From contig OX246738.1 in assembly GCA_945910005.1 (NCBI GenBank), positions 28,877,738 to 28,941,737 on the forward strand: 64,000 bases of DNA, in the 5' to 3' direction. A program made the translations under genes and the position numbers. This stretch comes from Isoperla grammatica. Lineage: Eukaryota; Arthropoda; Insecta; Plecoptera; Perlodidae. Of this stretch, positions 47,501 to 58,270 are shown piece by piece; within the stretch, counting starts at the first letter, position 1; every line of letters starts with the position of its first letter. Below the pieces are notes generated by a model. The model made no database searches, had not been told where the DNA came from, and worked only from the letters and a program-made list of their open reading frames with translations.

Positions 47501-50500
47501 TTGGATATGTAGTATCGGCGTGCGGTTCGGCCGTGAAAATTCGCACCTTGCATTTTAGTGCATGCTACGAATTTACGTTCAGTGCACTTTCTATCTAGAA
47601 AGTTTATTTTGTTATTGTCTAAAAAGGCTGCTACGCATGTATTGAGAACTCTCGAACACATCCGATCATTAGTTTTTTGCCAATTTAGTCTGAGAAAACA
47701 AAACATTTTCTAGAGCTGTCCATCTTAATGCGTGAATTGTCATAACAAGTTAACTATTACCTATATTATTTTGAAAGCATCCTTACAACAATAATTGATA
47801 TGCCAACTAACAATTGTCATATAAGTTAAACCATAAAAATCAATACAATAACGGCTAGAACGTGGTAAGTGAAGATGTGTAATATTCTTAGCGCGCCGCG
47901 AATCTTGACAACGACCTCACCTTAGCGCTTCTCGTTTTGTCCGCTTGGAGCGTGTTGTTTCTTTTTACAGGCGAATAGTCTCAACCGAGCCGACCTCAGA
48001 TCCTTATCCACTGCTTCTTTCATACTCGCTGTTTCTACGAAAATCAACAGATTCCTTGCGTTCTTTCACGCATTCGTAAAGAGAGAACAAGCCTCATTGG
48101 TCAGCGACATTGTGTAACGAATTTCCATGTATCTAACCCAAGGCCGTAAATTATCCATAATGGATCTGTTTTAGGTAGAAGCAGTAACTAGAGCAGAAAA
48201 AAATTATGTTGGTAGTGTTGGGCTCTGCTATTTCGTAAGCATGGGACTACTTACGTCGGGGAAACTTTATAAAGGTGTTAATGTATAGATAGCTCGGCAA
48301 ATATAGATACAGTAGATAGACATGGATGACAGCCACTAAACTACGGATGAAGCGTGCCCGGTGGCTAAAGCGAGCATTTATGAAAGGAAGAGCCATCATT
48401 GTCTGTCAGATTGTTAAACGGCTCTCTCTTCAAATAGTGAAAGATGTTGAATTTGGTTCTACAAGAAGTAAAACATTTCTATCCGGGCTATGGTCGAAAC
48501 ACTTCGTGCAGCAAGTTAGCTCAATCGGAGATGTTTGATTTGGATAGTCGGAGTTCCACAGAGATTGACTAAAATATTAACAATGTGTTTACCAGTTTTT
48601 AAATAATGTACTTCAGTTTTCTTGAATCACTGTAATTCGTGAAATAAAAACAATAAATTGTTGTTTCAGGTTAGCGACAAGTTGTTTGTATCTAATAAAT
48701 CAACTATTTAAAAGGTTTTTTGTATCTAAAATACCTCTTTTTGTACAGAAATTTAAATGAAGTGAATATTGATTTTTGAATTTTTTTATTTTTATGAGGT
48801 TTCGACTATCCAAATGTAACATTCTCCAATTTATTTCTACAAACAACTCTGATAAGGCGTTACAAACAAGCAACTTCTAGCACGATTCCAAAGTCCAAAA
48901 ATGGGATTCTATAAGACTAGTGAATCACCCATCACTCCAAAGAATACCATAATGTTGTTCGAAATATCACCGCAACGGGCGCGACGAGTCAACTCACGGT
49001 GGCTATTATAGCACTACTTAGGGTTTTAAGGTGTTTAATATTTTCTCGGGGGGCAGGTTGGCAGACTGTCATGGTGAGTGACATTTATGATCATTTGTAC
49101 CCTTAGAGATGGGTAAACAAATAAAATGTTTAACGGCTAGGATCGAGTTTTCATTATAAATTGGTTTGATTAATAATAAATGGTGTGACAGGTATTGAGA
49201 TGAGCCTTCTATTAATCGATGAAAATTTGAGCGCCCGTTGCGAAACGAGTTTATGGATCGACTTTCAAGTATGTATTGTACAAAACAGTGAACTCGTCGC
49301 AGAACTTGCCTACACTCACGCCAAGCGTGAACGTGCCAAGTTTAGGACTTTATTTATGCAATGTCTATCCTTTTCATTAGAAAATGTATTTCCTTTAGGC
49401 TTGAACCACGTGGTAAAATGCGAATTTAGTGGAATTCACACGAGGAATAATATGACGTGGAAGCAGCCGAACCGGCCATTCCACCAAATTCCCAACTGAG
49501 AACGCGGTTTATCCCGAATCAAAACTATATACATCACATTATGATTGTGGAAATTTTCGTTCTTGAATGTACGTATAATTTGCAATATTGTTCAGTGTTA
49601 AACGTACAAAATCAATATAAACTATATAGGGAGCTACAATACGTAGTCTTTCTTGGTCCGGGTTAATGTTAATAAAATTTATCATTTTTCAGGTTATTCT
49701 GCCACGTTGGCCACACTGACTTAACTTCGCGTTTGATCGTTTTGACATCGCTCTAGTTTCTGTCAACTGACTCTGACGACCTCCAGTTGTTCTGACGAGG
49801 GGACCTAGAGCGGCCTTGAAACGCGTCAACATGAAGTTAGGTGAGTGCGACCTATACGTGGCGGAATAACCAGAGAAGTGTTTAATTTTTAAAATAAAAT
49901 AAATAAATTCACATTTAGAGTCCACCCACTCAGTAACAAGACTGATTTTCAGTGGGGGACTTTAATTAAGAGTGAATAAACCAACTCTGTAGGCTCCAAA
50001 CACTATCGACGAGTGAGCGATAACCAATCAAAGATCGATATGTCAAATATGAAACACAATTGAAACAGTGATTGGACAGTGCGAACACCTGCGGACAAAT
50101 GCCAGAGTCAATAAGGCCGATTCAGAACAATTTTGAATTTATTGAGTGCTCCGTTGTTAGGACGGCTCCAAAGTCACCGTTTAGGCTACTTATTTTATTA
50201 ACACTTTTTTATATAAGGCTATAGTTGACCACCGAAGAGCCACCCTTTAGAATTACTTCTTGCATTCATCTGTTGACTACGCTCTTATTTAATGGAATTT
50301 TTCTAAAACTGGGTTGAGAGTGTTTTCTGGAGTTCAGCTAACTAAATGTCCAAAAAGGAAAATTTCGCACGGTAGCGCCTGGCTTCATTGTGCTACGTAT
50401 GAAGTGTTTTGCTCTGTTGTGTGTGCAGCCCCACCTACGGCACTACCAAGAATTAACTTTGAGCCCTGTGGCTTCCTGTGTAAGACATCGTTATCAATTA

Positions 50501-53500
50501 TGAACAAAGTGTATATACGCAGCATGCACGCGTTGTGTATGGGGGGGGGGGCTCAGGTTAGTCCAGTAGTGCTCTCGGGGGGTGAGGCAAAGAGCTTCAT
50601 TGAAGATATAACGAGTGCCGCTTTGCTCGCTCACTTACCGGAACTCTTCATGAGTTTGTCGAAGGACTTGCCCCAACTTCGTATCTCCTCCAATGACGGC
50701 CTGGAAAACACGAAACCGCAACATGAGAAATGTTTGTACGAAAGGATAGGAAAAGTGTAGTCAGATTATTTGTTATGAAAACATGGTGAAATGACTCAGT
50801 GTCACTAATGTCGTAAGAAAGAATACGATTGCGATATAATGGATCAAGCACAACAGAATTCTCGATCCAGGCTATAGAGCATTAAAAATAGACTAGATGC
50901 ATTCTGGTGGAAAAGAAAATAAACTTCTATTAGGAGTGGTTTAGCTGTCAATTGTCATTTTGTTTTATTGTTATTATTTATCAATGGCGCTGAAAGAAGG
51001 TTGCTTAGCAGCGCTATCTATGTTAGTTTTGAGTCATCTACGTATGGCGTTTTCCAATGGCTGCACTGGACCGCACTGAGTGCACCAATAACAATAACAA
51101 GCCAGCAATACAATATTGGCTCACCAGTGCGCACTGAGTGCAGCCCATCGGAAAACGCCATAAATCTAAGATGGAATGAATGGTGATCGAAATGCGATTG
51201 ATGTTCATTGTTTAATGGACTGGAGTGTCTCTGAAAATCAGTGTTGTTACTGAATAGAATAAATACGTAAAGAGATGGTGGTTGGGATTGGGATCTAATT
51301 GGCTTTGTGCTATCACAAAATTCGTAAGACAACACTCTTAAAAATATAGTTAATAAAATCAAGTATATAGGTATTTCTATTTGCTCTATTTTGTTTAACA
51401 AGATACTGTTTGGTATAAAGTATATAAATAATTGTCGATGACGATTTAGATATAATATCTGAGTTCGTATCGCTGTCACTGCCGGCGTTATTACGTTAAA
51501 TATTTATTCCATGCCACGCAAGAATTCCACCTCTGTTAATATGTTTCGTTGGCATGACTAGATCAAGCATTAGTCCTTCATGCTAAGAAGCCACGAGGAT
51601 TACCGTAACACAGTGTTTGGCAGCAAATTACCGAGCACGTCGAGTTTACGAAAGTGTGGACGCTGATAATAAACAAATTTCTTTTTATGCATATCATAAA
51701 CTGTTTAAAATCTGTATCACACTAAAGGACGAGGCAACAATACTATACTAATTATACAAAAATACAAAACTACAAAACATGAATGTTGTAAATGTAATAG
51801 TGGAATAAGTGTACATGAATCAAATCAGAGTGGAAACTCAAGTGAGTTCTCATACAAAAGTGTATTATGGTTAATTAAGCGAGCGAAGCGAGCGTTTCCA
51901 CTTGACTCTTATGGCACTTCGTTCTGGTTTTTTTTGTTTGTTTGTTTTTTTTTTTTATGTCCGTCGATAACGGAAAGTCCGATCAACTTGAAATTTGGAC
52001 CATCCACAAGCCTCGATGTGAATTGAAGGTGTATAGTTTTGAGGCAAAATCGTTTGAAAAGTTACAAAGTTACACCATAGTTACTGCAAAATATTTTTCT
52101 GAAACAAAATGGCGGCAAAATGTGAGATAGCCAGATTTTTCTACAGATTTTTCCGATCACGAATATGTTAATGTAATGGCGATCTGATAAATATTGGCAA
52201 AGTTACACGAAAGTTACTCCAAAATATTTCTCTAAAACGCAGTAACGGCAAAATGTGAGGTAGCTATCTTATAGTAAATTTTTGTCCGGTCACGAATATA
52301 CTAATGTAAACGCGATCCAATACGTATTAGAGGCAGAAATTACATTTCTATTCCTGTCAATAAGTGTTAGTAACGGTGGCGGACCGTATTGAAAACATGA
52401 CCACGAAAATTCTTAGGCTGTGTCTCAAATTGATGTTTTTCGCTAGTCGACTAGCGAAGCAGACTAACCTAACAATTAGTAACAATTAATTATAACAATT
52501 GGTAATTGTTGTTTTAGTTGGCGAGGTAGGCGAAGCAGGCCAAAATAGAGATTTGAGATACGCCCTTAGCAACGCACATTGCACTGCATACAACAATGTC
52601 GGAAAGTATAATAACCATGGAAATAAGAACAATTTTTGCAATGCGCATTCTTGAATTGTTATTAATTGTTGTTCGTATAAGCATTGAAAACTTTTCGCCA
52701 GAAAGTTCGTAGATATTGACGCGCTCGCTTATCAACGCGTCAAACAGAGCGTTTTCCTAGTTAAGCGAGCGAAGCGAGCGTTTCCACTTGACTCTTATGG
52801 CACTTCGTTCTGTTTTTTTTTTGTTTTTTTTTTGTTTTTTTATGTCCGTCGATAGCGGTCGAACGGAAAGTCCGATCAACTTGAAATTTGGACCATCCAC
52901 AAGCCTTGATGTGGATTGAAGGTGTATAGTTTTGAGCTAAAATCGTTTGAAAAGTTACAAAGTTACACCATAGCTACTGCAAAATATTTTTCTGAAACAA
53001 AATGGCGGCAAAATGTGAGATATTCAGATTTTTCTAAAAAAAATTCCGGTCACGAATATTTTAATGTAATGGCGATCTGATAAGTATTGGCAAAGTTACA
53101 CGAAAGTTACTCGAAAATATTTTTCTAAAACGCAGTAACGGCAAAATGTGAGGTGGCTATCTTATAGTAAATTTTTGTCCGGTTACGAATATACTAATGT
53201 AAACGCGATCGGATACGTATTAGAGGCAGAAATTACATTTCTATTGCTGTCAATAAGTGTTAGTAACGGTGGCGGACCGTGTTGAAAACATGACAATTTT
53301 TGCAGTGCAAAAATTGCACTGCATACAACAATGTCGGAAAGTATAATAGCCATGGAAATAAGAACAATTTTTGCAAAGCGCATTCTTGAATTGTTGTTAA
53401 TTGTTGTTCGTATTAGCATTGAAAACTTTTCGCCAGAAAGTTCGTAGATATTGACGCGCTCGCTTATCAACGCGTCAAACAGAGCGTTTTCCTAGTTAAG

Positions 53501-54644
53501 CGAGCGAAGCGAGCGTCTCCACGAGACTCTTATGGCACTTCGTTCTGTTTTTTTTTTTCGTACTAGACTCTAATGATGGCACTTATTATGTTTGTTTTTT
53601 GTTTTGTTTTTATGTCTGTCGATAGCGGTCGAACGGAAAGTCCGATCAACTTGAAATTTTGACCATCCACAAACCTCGATGTGGATTGAAGGTGTATAGT
53701 TTTGAGGCAAAATCGTTCGAAAAGTTACAAAGTTACACTCAATTACTGTTAGTAACGGTGGCGGACCGCCGCGAAAACACTAGACAGAATGACAACAAAA
53801 ATTCTTAGCTACGCAAATTGCACTGCATTCAACAATATCGGGAAGTATAATAGCTATGGAAATTAGAAAAAAATTAGAAATGCACATTCTTGAATTGTTG
53901 TTAATTGTTGTTTTTATTAGCTTTGAGATCTTTTCGCCAGAACGTTCGTAGATATGGACGCGCTCGCTTATCAACGCGTCAAACTGAGCGTTTTCCTAGA
54001 AATTAACTTAAATGCACTTATGTATATGAGAACTGTGTGAAAAAGTGAGTTCTCATACAAAAGGGAGAACTCACTTGAGTTTCCACTGTGATTTGATTCA
54101 TGTAGGTGTGTTCTGCTTGTGTTCACCCTGAGCTAAACCTGCTGAAGTGGTACATTCCACTTAGTTGAACAACTCACATCAGTAAACAATATGATTTAAC
54201 AATTACATAATCTTGTTTATTGATGTGGGTTGATAATAATTACATGATATTATTTACTGATGTGAGTTGATAATAATTACATAATTTTGATTACTGATGT
54301 GAGTTAATTGTATAATATTGTTAACTGATGTGAGTTGTTCAACCAAGTTGAATGTTACCACTTTAGCCGGTATAGCTCAGGTGAACACAAGCCAAACATG
54401 TAATTACTCATAATTTGCCCATGCAATAATGGAGTTTAATAATTGTGATGTATTTATACGTGAAACAGGATTTAAATGACTAATTACAAAGTTGAACACT
54501 AATTAGTAGATATATGTTTTTCTAAGGACTTTGAGAAATCAACAAATAACTGTAATGAGATTTGCTTGAACTTACAGAGGCTCTCCGTCGATAAGATCCT
54601 CACCGCTGGATCCTCGGTTGTTGTCGCCTGCTTTCACCGCCAAG
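41334..54644 (-). CDS. RGS20: RGS protein, RZ subfamily (RGS17/19/20-like), 5' partial
   Basis: Four minus-strand exons, 54644-54576, 50700-50639, 45974-45808 and 41585-41334, give 550 nt and 182 residues plus stop, in phase at every junction. The product is a GTPase-activating protein for Galpha subunits. The RGS box spans roughly residues 35-155, with hallmark segments SWGKSFDKLM, AGRKVFREFL, EENILFW, EEKARIIYEDYISILSPKEV, SLDSRVREVVNRNM and LQIYTLMHRDSYPRF. The Asn residues that contact Galpha switch regions are kept (EEN, NRN). The run from EEKARIIYEDY to SLDSRVRE is nearly identical to vertebrate RGS20/RGS17, which act on Galpha(z/i). The missing 5' exon should end in a cysteine string, since exon 2 begins at the Cys-Leu-Thr-Val position of RGS17/20. 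Introns are 3.9-4.7 kb and carry MITEs. Confidence 0.93.
43724..43974. repeat. (TAATAC)n hexanucleotide repeat
   Basis: About 40 tandem units of TAATAC with TTATAC and TCATAC variants. It creates an artificial Thr-Asn repeat frame. Confidence 0.95.
45012..45269. mobile_element. MITE with GCCCGGATTCACAAG ends
   Basis: A 258-bp element with inverted ends GCCCGGATTCACAAG and CTTGTGAATCCGGGC, and subterminal TAAGACCGGCCTAACT against its inverse. The same family is at 54973-55217 (about 80% similar by eye). It lies in an RGS intron. Confidence 0.8.
45808..45974 (-). CDS. RGS20: RGS gene exon 4: RGS box core
   Basis: A 167-nt exon with acceptor TTTGATTTCAG and donor GTACGTTG. It encodes AGRKVFREFLRCEYSEENIL, FWHACEELKKESNPDAVEEK and ARIIYEDYISILSPKE. 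EENILFW carries the Asn that contacts the Galpha switch I/II region. Two bases at the start complete an Ala codon, and the exon ends in phase 0. Confidence 0.95.
47274..47301. repeat. 28-bp perfect palindrome
   Basis: ATTGGGTTTGAAAT followed directly by ATTTCAAACCCAAT. It is flanked by near-direct repeats, GGCAGCTACGAC on the left and GGCTACGATG on the right. Confidence 0.95.
49910..50190. repeat. Interspersed repeat, copy 1
   Basis: It shares GATTTTCAGTGGGGGACTTT, GTGAGCGATAACCAATCAAA, GAATTTATTGAGTGCT and TAGGACGGC with 60675-60920. A third partial start (CCACTCAGT then GTGAATTTCAGTGAGGGA) lies at 54810-54860. Probably a non-autonomous mobile element; ends not defined. Confidence 0.65.
50639..50700 (-). 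CDS. RGS20: RGS gene exon 3: start of RGS box
   Basis: A 62-nt exon with acceptor TTTTCCAG and donor GTAAGTGAGC. It encodes PSLEEIRSWGKSFDKLMKSS, with one base at each end shared with the neighbouring exons. LEE-x-x-SW-x-x-SFDKLM is the conserved alpha-1 entry of the RZ-type RGS box. It is too short to show as an independent open frame and was found from phase and family pattern. Confidence 0.9.
51045..51160. mobile_element. 116-bp MITE flanked by TA
   Basis: Inverted ends TGGCGTTTTCCAATGG and CCATCGGAAAACGCCA, with inner GCACTGAGTGCA on both sides, flanked by TA on each side. No coding capacity. Confidence 0.75.
51813..54103. mobile_element. Composite element: TIR pair enclosing a three-unit array
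   Basis: Outer inverted repeats of 39 bp with one mismatch start ACATGAATCAAATCA and end AAGTGAGTTCTC. Between them three direct units begin AAGCGAGCGAAGCGAGCG (about 51877, 52763, 53498), each with ATGTCCGTCGATA or a close variant, CCGATCAACTTGAAATTT, GTGTATAGTTTTGAG and a shared end GCGTCAAACAGAGCGTTTTC (CTGAGCG in the third). Unit lengths are about 885, 733 and 506 bp. No transposase frame is visible. Confidence 0.7.
54115..54392. mobile_element. 278-bp MITE with internal tandem repeat
   Basis: About 75-bp inverted ends: GCTTGTGTTCACCCTGAGCT on the left and AGCTCAGGTGAACACAAGC on the right. The interior repeats TACTGATGTGAGTTGATAAT then AATTACAT three to four times. Confidence 0.75.
54576..54644 (-). 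CDS. RGS20: RGS gene exon 2: linker after the cysteine string
   Basis: A 69-nt exon with acceptor TGTGTTTCAG and donor GTAAGTTC. It encodes LAVKAGDNNRGSSGEDLIDG then EPL, a polar linker with no conserved domain. The first base completes a codon from the missing upstream exon. In vertebrate RGS17/20 the equivalent point is the final Cys of the palmitoylated cysteine string followed by LTVR, which LAVK resembles. The last codon is split with exon 3 (CT|G, Leu). Confidence 0.75.
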
Positions 54645-54949
54645 CTGAAACACAAGGTAGAGTATGTCAAGCACAGACTCACATGGAAATACTTTACATT
54701 ACGCATTCCTATAAACATGGAAACAAAGATGTTCACCAAGTGTGGTGATTGAATAATGACTGAAACTATCAAATTAATATATAAAGTAAATACATTTTTA
54801 TTTATAGTCTACCCACTCAGTTATTAGAAGTGAATTTCAGTGAGGGAATTTTACACTATTTATTATGAGCTTGGTAGCTATTACGGCTCGTTTATATGCA
54901 CACTAGTATAATACAGATATTATCAAGTTATAACGTTAAAAAGCCTTGC

Positions 54950-55265
54950 CCGAACCGGAAATCGAAGCCAGGGCCCGGATTCACAAGGGGTTCTGTCTTT
55001 TTCTGGTCTTAACTCTAAGACTGGCCTAACTTTGGACCTCCTGTAATACAAGACCCAGGTCACATAAAGAAGTTATTAATTCCTGGTAGGAACAAGGACA
55101 CAATGAGCATTTCAATAATATATTTTAAAATATTTTCCCGGATTCACAAGAGGTTCAAAGTTAGGCCGGTCTTAAAGATAACACCAAAAAAAGACAGGAT
55201 CGCTTGTGAATCCGGGCCCAGGACTTCTGCATTGATTGGAGCAGCAATAACCCCACTTTACTTAT
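54950..55265 (-). mobile_element. tRNA-derived SINE split by a MITE
   Basis: GCCCGAACCGGAAATCGAAG on the left and GGACTTCTGCATTGATTGGA on the right are the two halves of the SINE head seen intact at 62990-63110. The MITE at 54973-55217 sits between them. Confidence 0.6.
54973..55217. mobile_element. MITE with CCAGG target duplication
   Basis: A 245-bp sibling of 45012-45269 with ends GCCCGGATTCACAAG and CTTGTGAATCCGGGC. CCAGG precedes (54968-54972) and follows (55218-55222), giving a 5-bp target-site duplication within the SINE. Confidence 0.8.
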
Positions 55266-56292
55266 CAACCCTGCGACTAAACACATACATTTAATTAAAA
55301 GCGGTTCCATTGGAGTCTTTACACAAGATCGCAATCAATTATAATATTATATAAACATGATTTCTAGATCTGCACATTTCTTTCTTGTATTGACTTGGCT
55401 GGCGTGGTGGGTCTGCTTTCCACAAGCCACTTACACAGACAGGTTGTGTTATGGATCTCATGTTGTTCGAGCATACAACCCAACCAAGTTCTCACTTGCC
55501 GCATTTTGGCTCGTGAAGACGAAACCCATTACGATACAATCTGCCGTATGTGTCGCATGTCCGTAGTCGTTAGCAACATAAAGTTCTGTGTAGATTATAT
55601 AGCCACAATGTATCAACGCGTTTATGAAATATGCTGATAACTTGTGCGATTTCTAAGAAACACATAAGCACGAAGTATACATTTTGCACGTTAAACCTTA
55701 CAATGGACGAGCTATCTTTAAGGCATTTTTTTTTTACTATTCTTACCACACGCAAGACACAAATGATTCCTCGGAAATTTGGTATCTTATGCTTCAAAAT
55801 AGTCTCAAGGAATGAAGCCATTTTAAAATCTCCGAGTGTTCAGCACATGACTTGATTGTTGCCAGGTTTAAATAATAGTATAATTTGTGTTTATTAATAT
55901 AAGAACATCCTTTTAACCATTGGAAACGGTTATTTAAAAAAACACAAATATTTATTGAAATAAATAAACATCCATAACAAAGAGCACTAATTTCTCTTTG
56001 GGTGCTCCGAGATTTAGGTATGACACTGGGCACTGAGTTAGGTTCTCCATATAAACGAAGCTGTTTTTCTTCTTCATTGGGACAATTTTAAAACATTTCA
56101 CAGTAAATTGACAGAAATCGTTGGCGGATCTTAAAATCAAGTCCAGACTGTATCGGACTCGAATGTGCCCAGTCTGCCATCTAGGCTTTCATTTTATCTT
56201 GGCCTTCCACACGATATAACCCAAGACTGGGACCCTCTCTCAGTCTCTGTATTAACTAAGTTACGTCCTTAATTACCTACCCGCTCCACCTA

Positions 56293-56434
56293 CACAAGGT
56301 TACAACTGCGTGTGGAGGGTTAGTTCAAAGACGGGCGGATAGATGGCAGCGCTTTAATCTCCACAAGGTTACAACTGCGTGTGGACAGTTAGTTCAAAGA
56401 CGGGCTGATAGATGGCAGTGCTTTCATCTCCACA
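56293..56434. repeat. 69-bp tandem duplication
   Basis: CACAAGGTTACAACTGCGTG to TTTAATCTC occurs twice in succession (starts 56293 and 56362), with a few differences. Confidence 0.85.
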
Positions 56435-57645
56435 CTAAATGGGAATCCCTGTTACGGGTACTGATCACAAACCACTACGCGAGTCCCGCTTCGCGTTCAG
56501 TTCAGACTCAGAGGTATATTGTATTAAACTTGGATTCAGCTGCCAATTTACATCAGCTGTATTATTAGTTCATTGTGGTCCACATGATGCAACGTCCATC
56601 TTTGCAACAGACTGTACCACGGTACGGATGCGAGGTCATTCTGTATACTTTACTTATACTTTCACTTATTTTTATATTGACCAATTTCAACGTTTGTAGT
56701 TGTACATAGTTTCACAATTGAATTGGTTATTTGAAAAAAAAATCTTTTATTGAATGAAATCAAGCTGAAATCCTAAAAAAAAACTCAGCAATTTCCTCAG
56801 CGGTGAAGCATTAAGTCTTTCGTGTACAAATTTAAAACATTTCACCCCAATTAGAACTGACACGAATAATTTTTTCACAGGGTAGATGGTCATTCACAGA
56901 CACGCGTTTGACTTCATCCGCCATTTTGTGCTGACATCGCACGGTAGCCATACCAAGCCATACTGAGGTACTCTGTAAGCATTTGTTTACGTTCTTCCGA
57001 CACTGCATTATTGCAATATTGCAGATGTCCCTTGACTGACACATCAACCGTTTTCAAACATAGGTTCCGTATTATGACTGAAAACAAAATAAGAACGCGT
57101 AAACTCTGTTCGAAGACAATCATTTGCATGTGTTATCATTTACTTGAACTTTTACCTGCACACACCAATCTATACGGCTTAAAACTGTGCTTTTTCCTGG
57201 ATAACCTACGTGTCTTTTATTGACAGAACAAATGTAAACAAGCAATGTGTACCTCATAATGGACGCCACGTGACGTCTATTGAAACTACGGTAAATTTAT
57301 CAGCGGATTTGGTCGTTACTGATGACGAATGCTAGGCGGTGATTGGCTCAATGCCTTCTTCTAACAACTGAAACCGGTGATAAACGTATCGTGACCCTGG
57401 CGCAGCAGCAAAACTCAATAGTACTTAATCATTCTCGTCCATTTTTCCATTTGTGTTTGTTTTCTCAGGTGACTAGTGACTACGCAGCCATATTGTAATA
57501 CACGTGGAGAGTGAGACGTGAGACAATAGCACCGATCCATAGACGCACAGACTACGCCCTAGTGCTTATATCACACACGCTCTAATTAGAACCACGCACT
57601 AGAGTTATACATTATTGTAGTCGGTTATGTTTCAGAACTTGTTAA

Positions 57646-58270
57646 GGTGAATCTACCCCCATATTATTTTTTTTTTAATATGCATAAAGAACACATATAT
57701 GGAGTTAGTATATTAAAGACGCTCATTTGAGAAGATCAAAACCAATTTTCAAGCCCATTTTGGAGGAGCCGTATGGTATTTACAACGGGTTTTATGACGA
57801 ATACGGCTAACAACTACGTTTAAACCACATACGCGTTTAGTAACGATTTTTTGTTTACAACTTGCCCTCACTATTGGCTATGAGGATTTAGTGTTTTGAA
57901 ATAAGTGTTTTCAATATTTGGTTTACTACGATTTATTTTGCTCGCCGGTACAAATACAATTTCCGTACCGGAGAACAAAATAAATCGTAGAAAACCAAAT
58001 ATTGAAATTAATTTTTTCAAAACACTAAATCCTCATAGCCAATAGTGAGGGTAAGTTGTAAACAAAAAATCGCATACTAAACGCGTATGTGGTTTAAACG
58101 TAGTTGTTAGCCGTATTCGTCATAAAACCCGTTGTAAATACCATACGGCTCCTCCAAAATGGGCTTGAAAATTAGTTTTGATATTCTCAAATGAGCGTAT
58201 TTCATATACTAACCCCATATGTTGTCTTTATGCATATTTAAAAAAAAAAAAAAAATGGGGTAGATTCACC
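57646..58270. mobile_element. 625-bp near-perfect foldback element
   Basis: Two arms of about 300 bp mirror each other from GGTGAATCTACCCC/GGGGTAGATTCACC to a centre near 57952-57967 (GCCGGTAC, ATTTCCGTACCGG). TTA lies one base outside each end (57642-57644 and 58272-58274), suggesting a 3-bp target duplication of the PIF/Harbinger kind. No coding capacity. Confidence 0.8.

Larger units (their letters stand above)
45975..50638 (-). other. RGS intron (middle)
   Basis: A 4.7-kb intron. It includes the 28-bp perfect palindrome at 47274-47301 and a repeat related to 60675-60920 at 49910-50190. No exon was recognised within it. Confidence 0.7.
50701..54575 (-). other. RGS intron (first in window)
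   Basis: A 3.9-kb intron holding the MITE at 51045-51160, the repeat array at 51813-54103 and the MITE at 54115-54392. Confidence 0.7.
54645..57645. other. Upstream of RGS exon 2: intron or intergenic
   Basis: The missing 5' RGS exon should lie in this direction, but no segment encoding a cysteine string with a phase-2 donor was found here or further on in the window. The short frames have no family match. Confidence 0.4.

Noticed and set aside
49185..49499. 104-aa plus-strand frame inside an RGS intron
   Set aside because: No family resemblance and no splice context. An open frame of this length is expected by chance in 64 kb.
52514..53974. Minus-strand frame MISERVNIYELSGEKF repeated three times
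   Set aside because: It is conserved only because the DNA units are tandem copies. Differences between units change residues freely, with no sign of protein-level constraint.
57350..57480. Minus-strand Cys-Cys-Cys codons as candidate RGS cysteine-string exon
   Set aside because: Only three cysteines, a stop just upstream in that frame, no ATG and no proper donor in the required phase.
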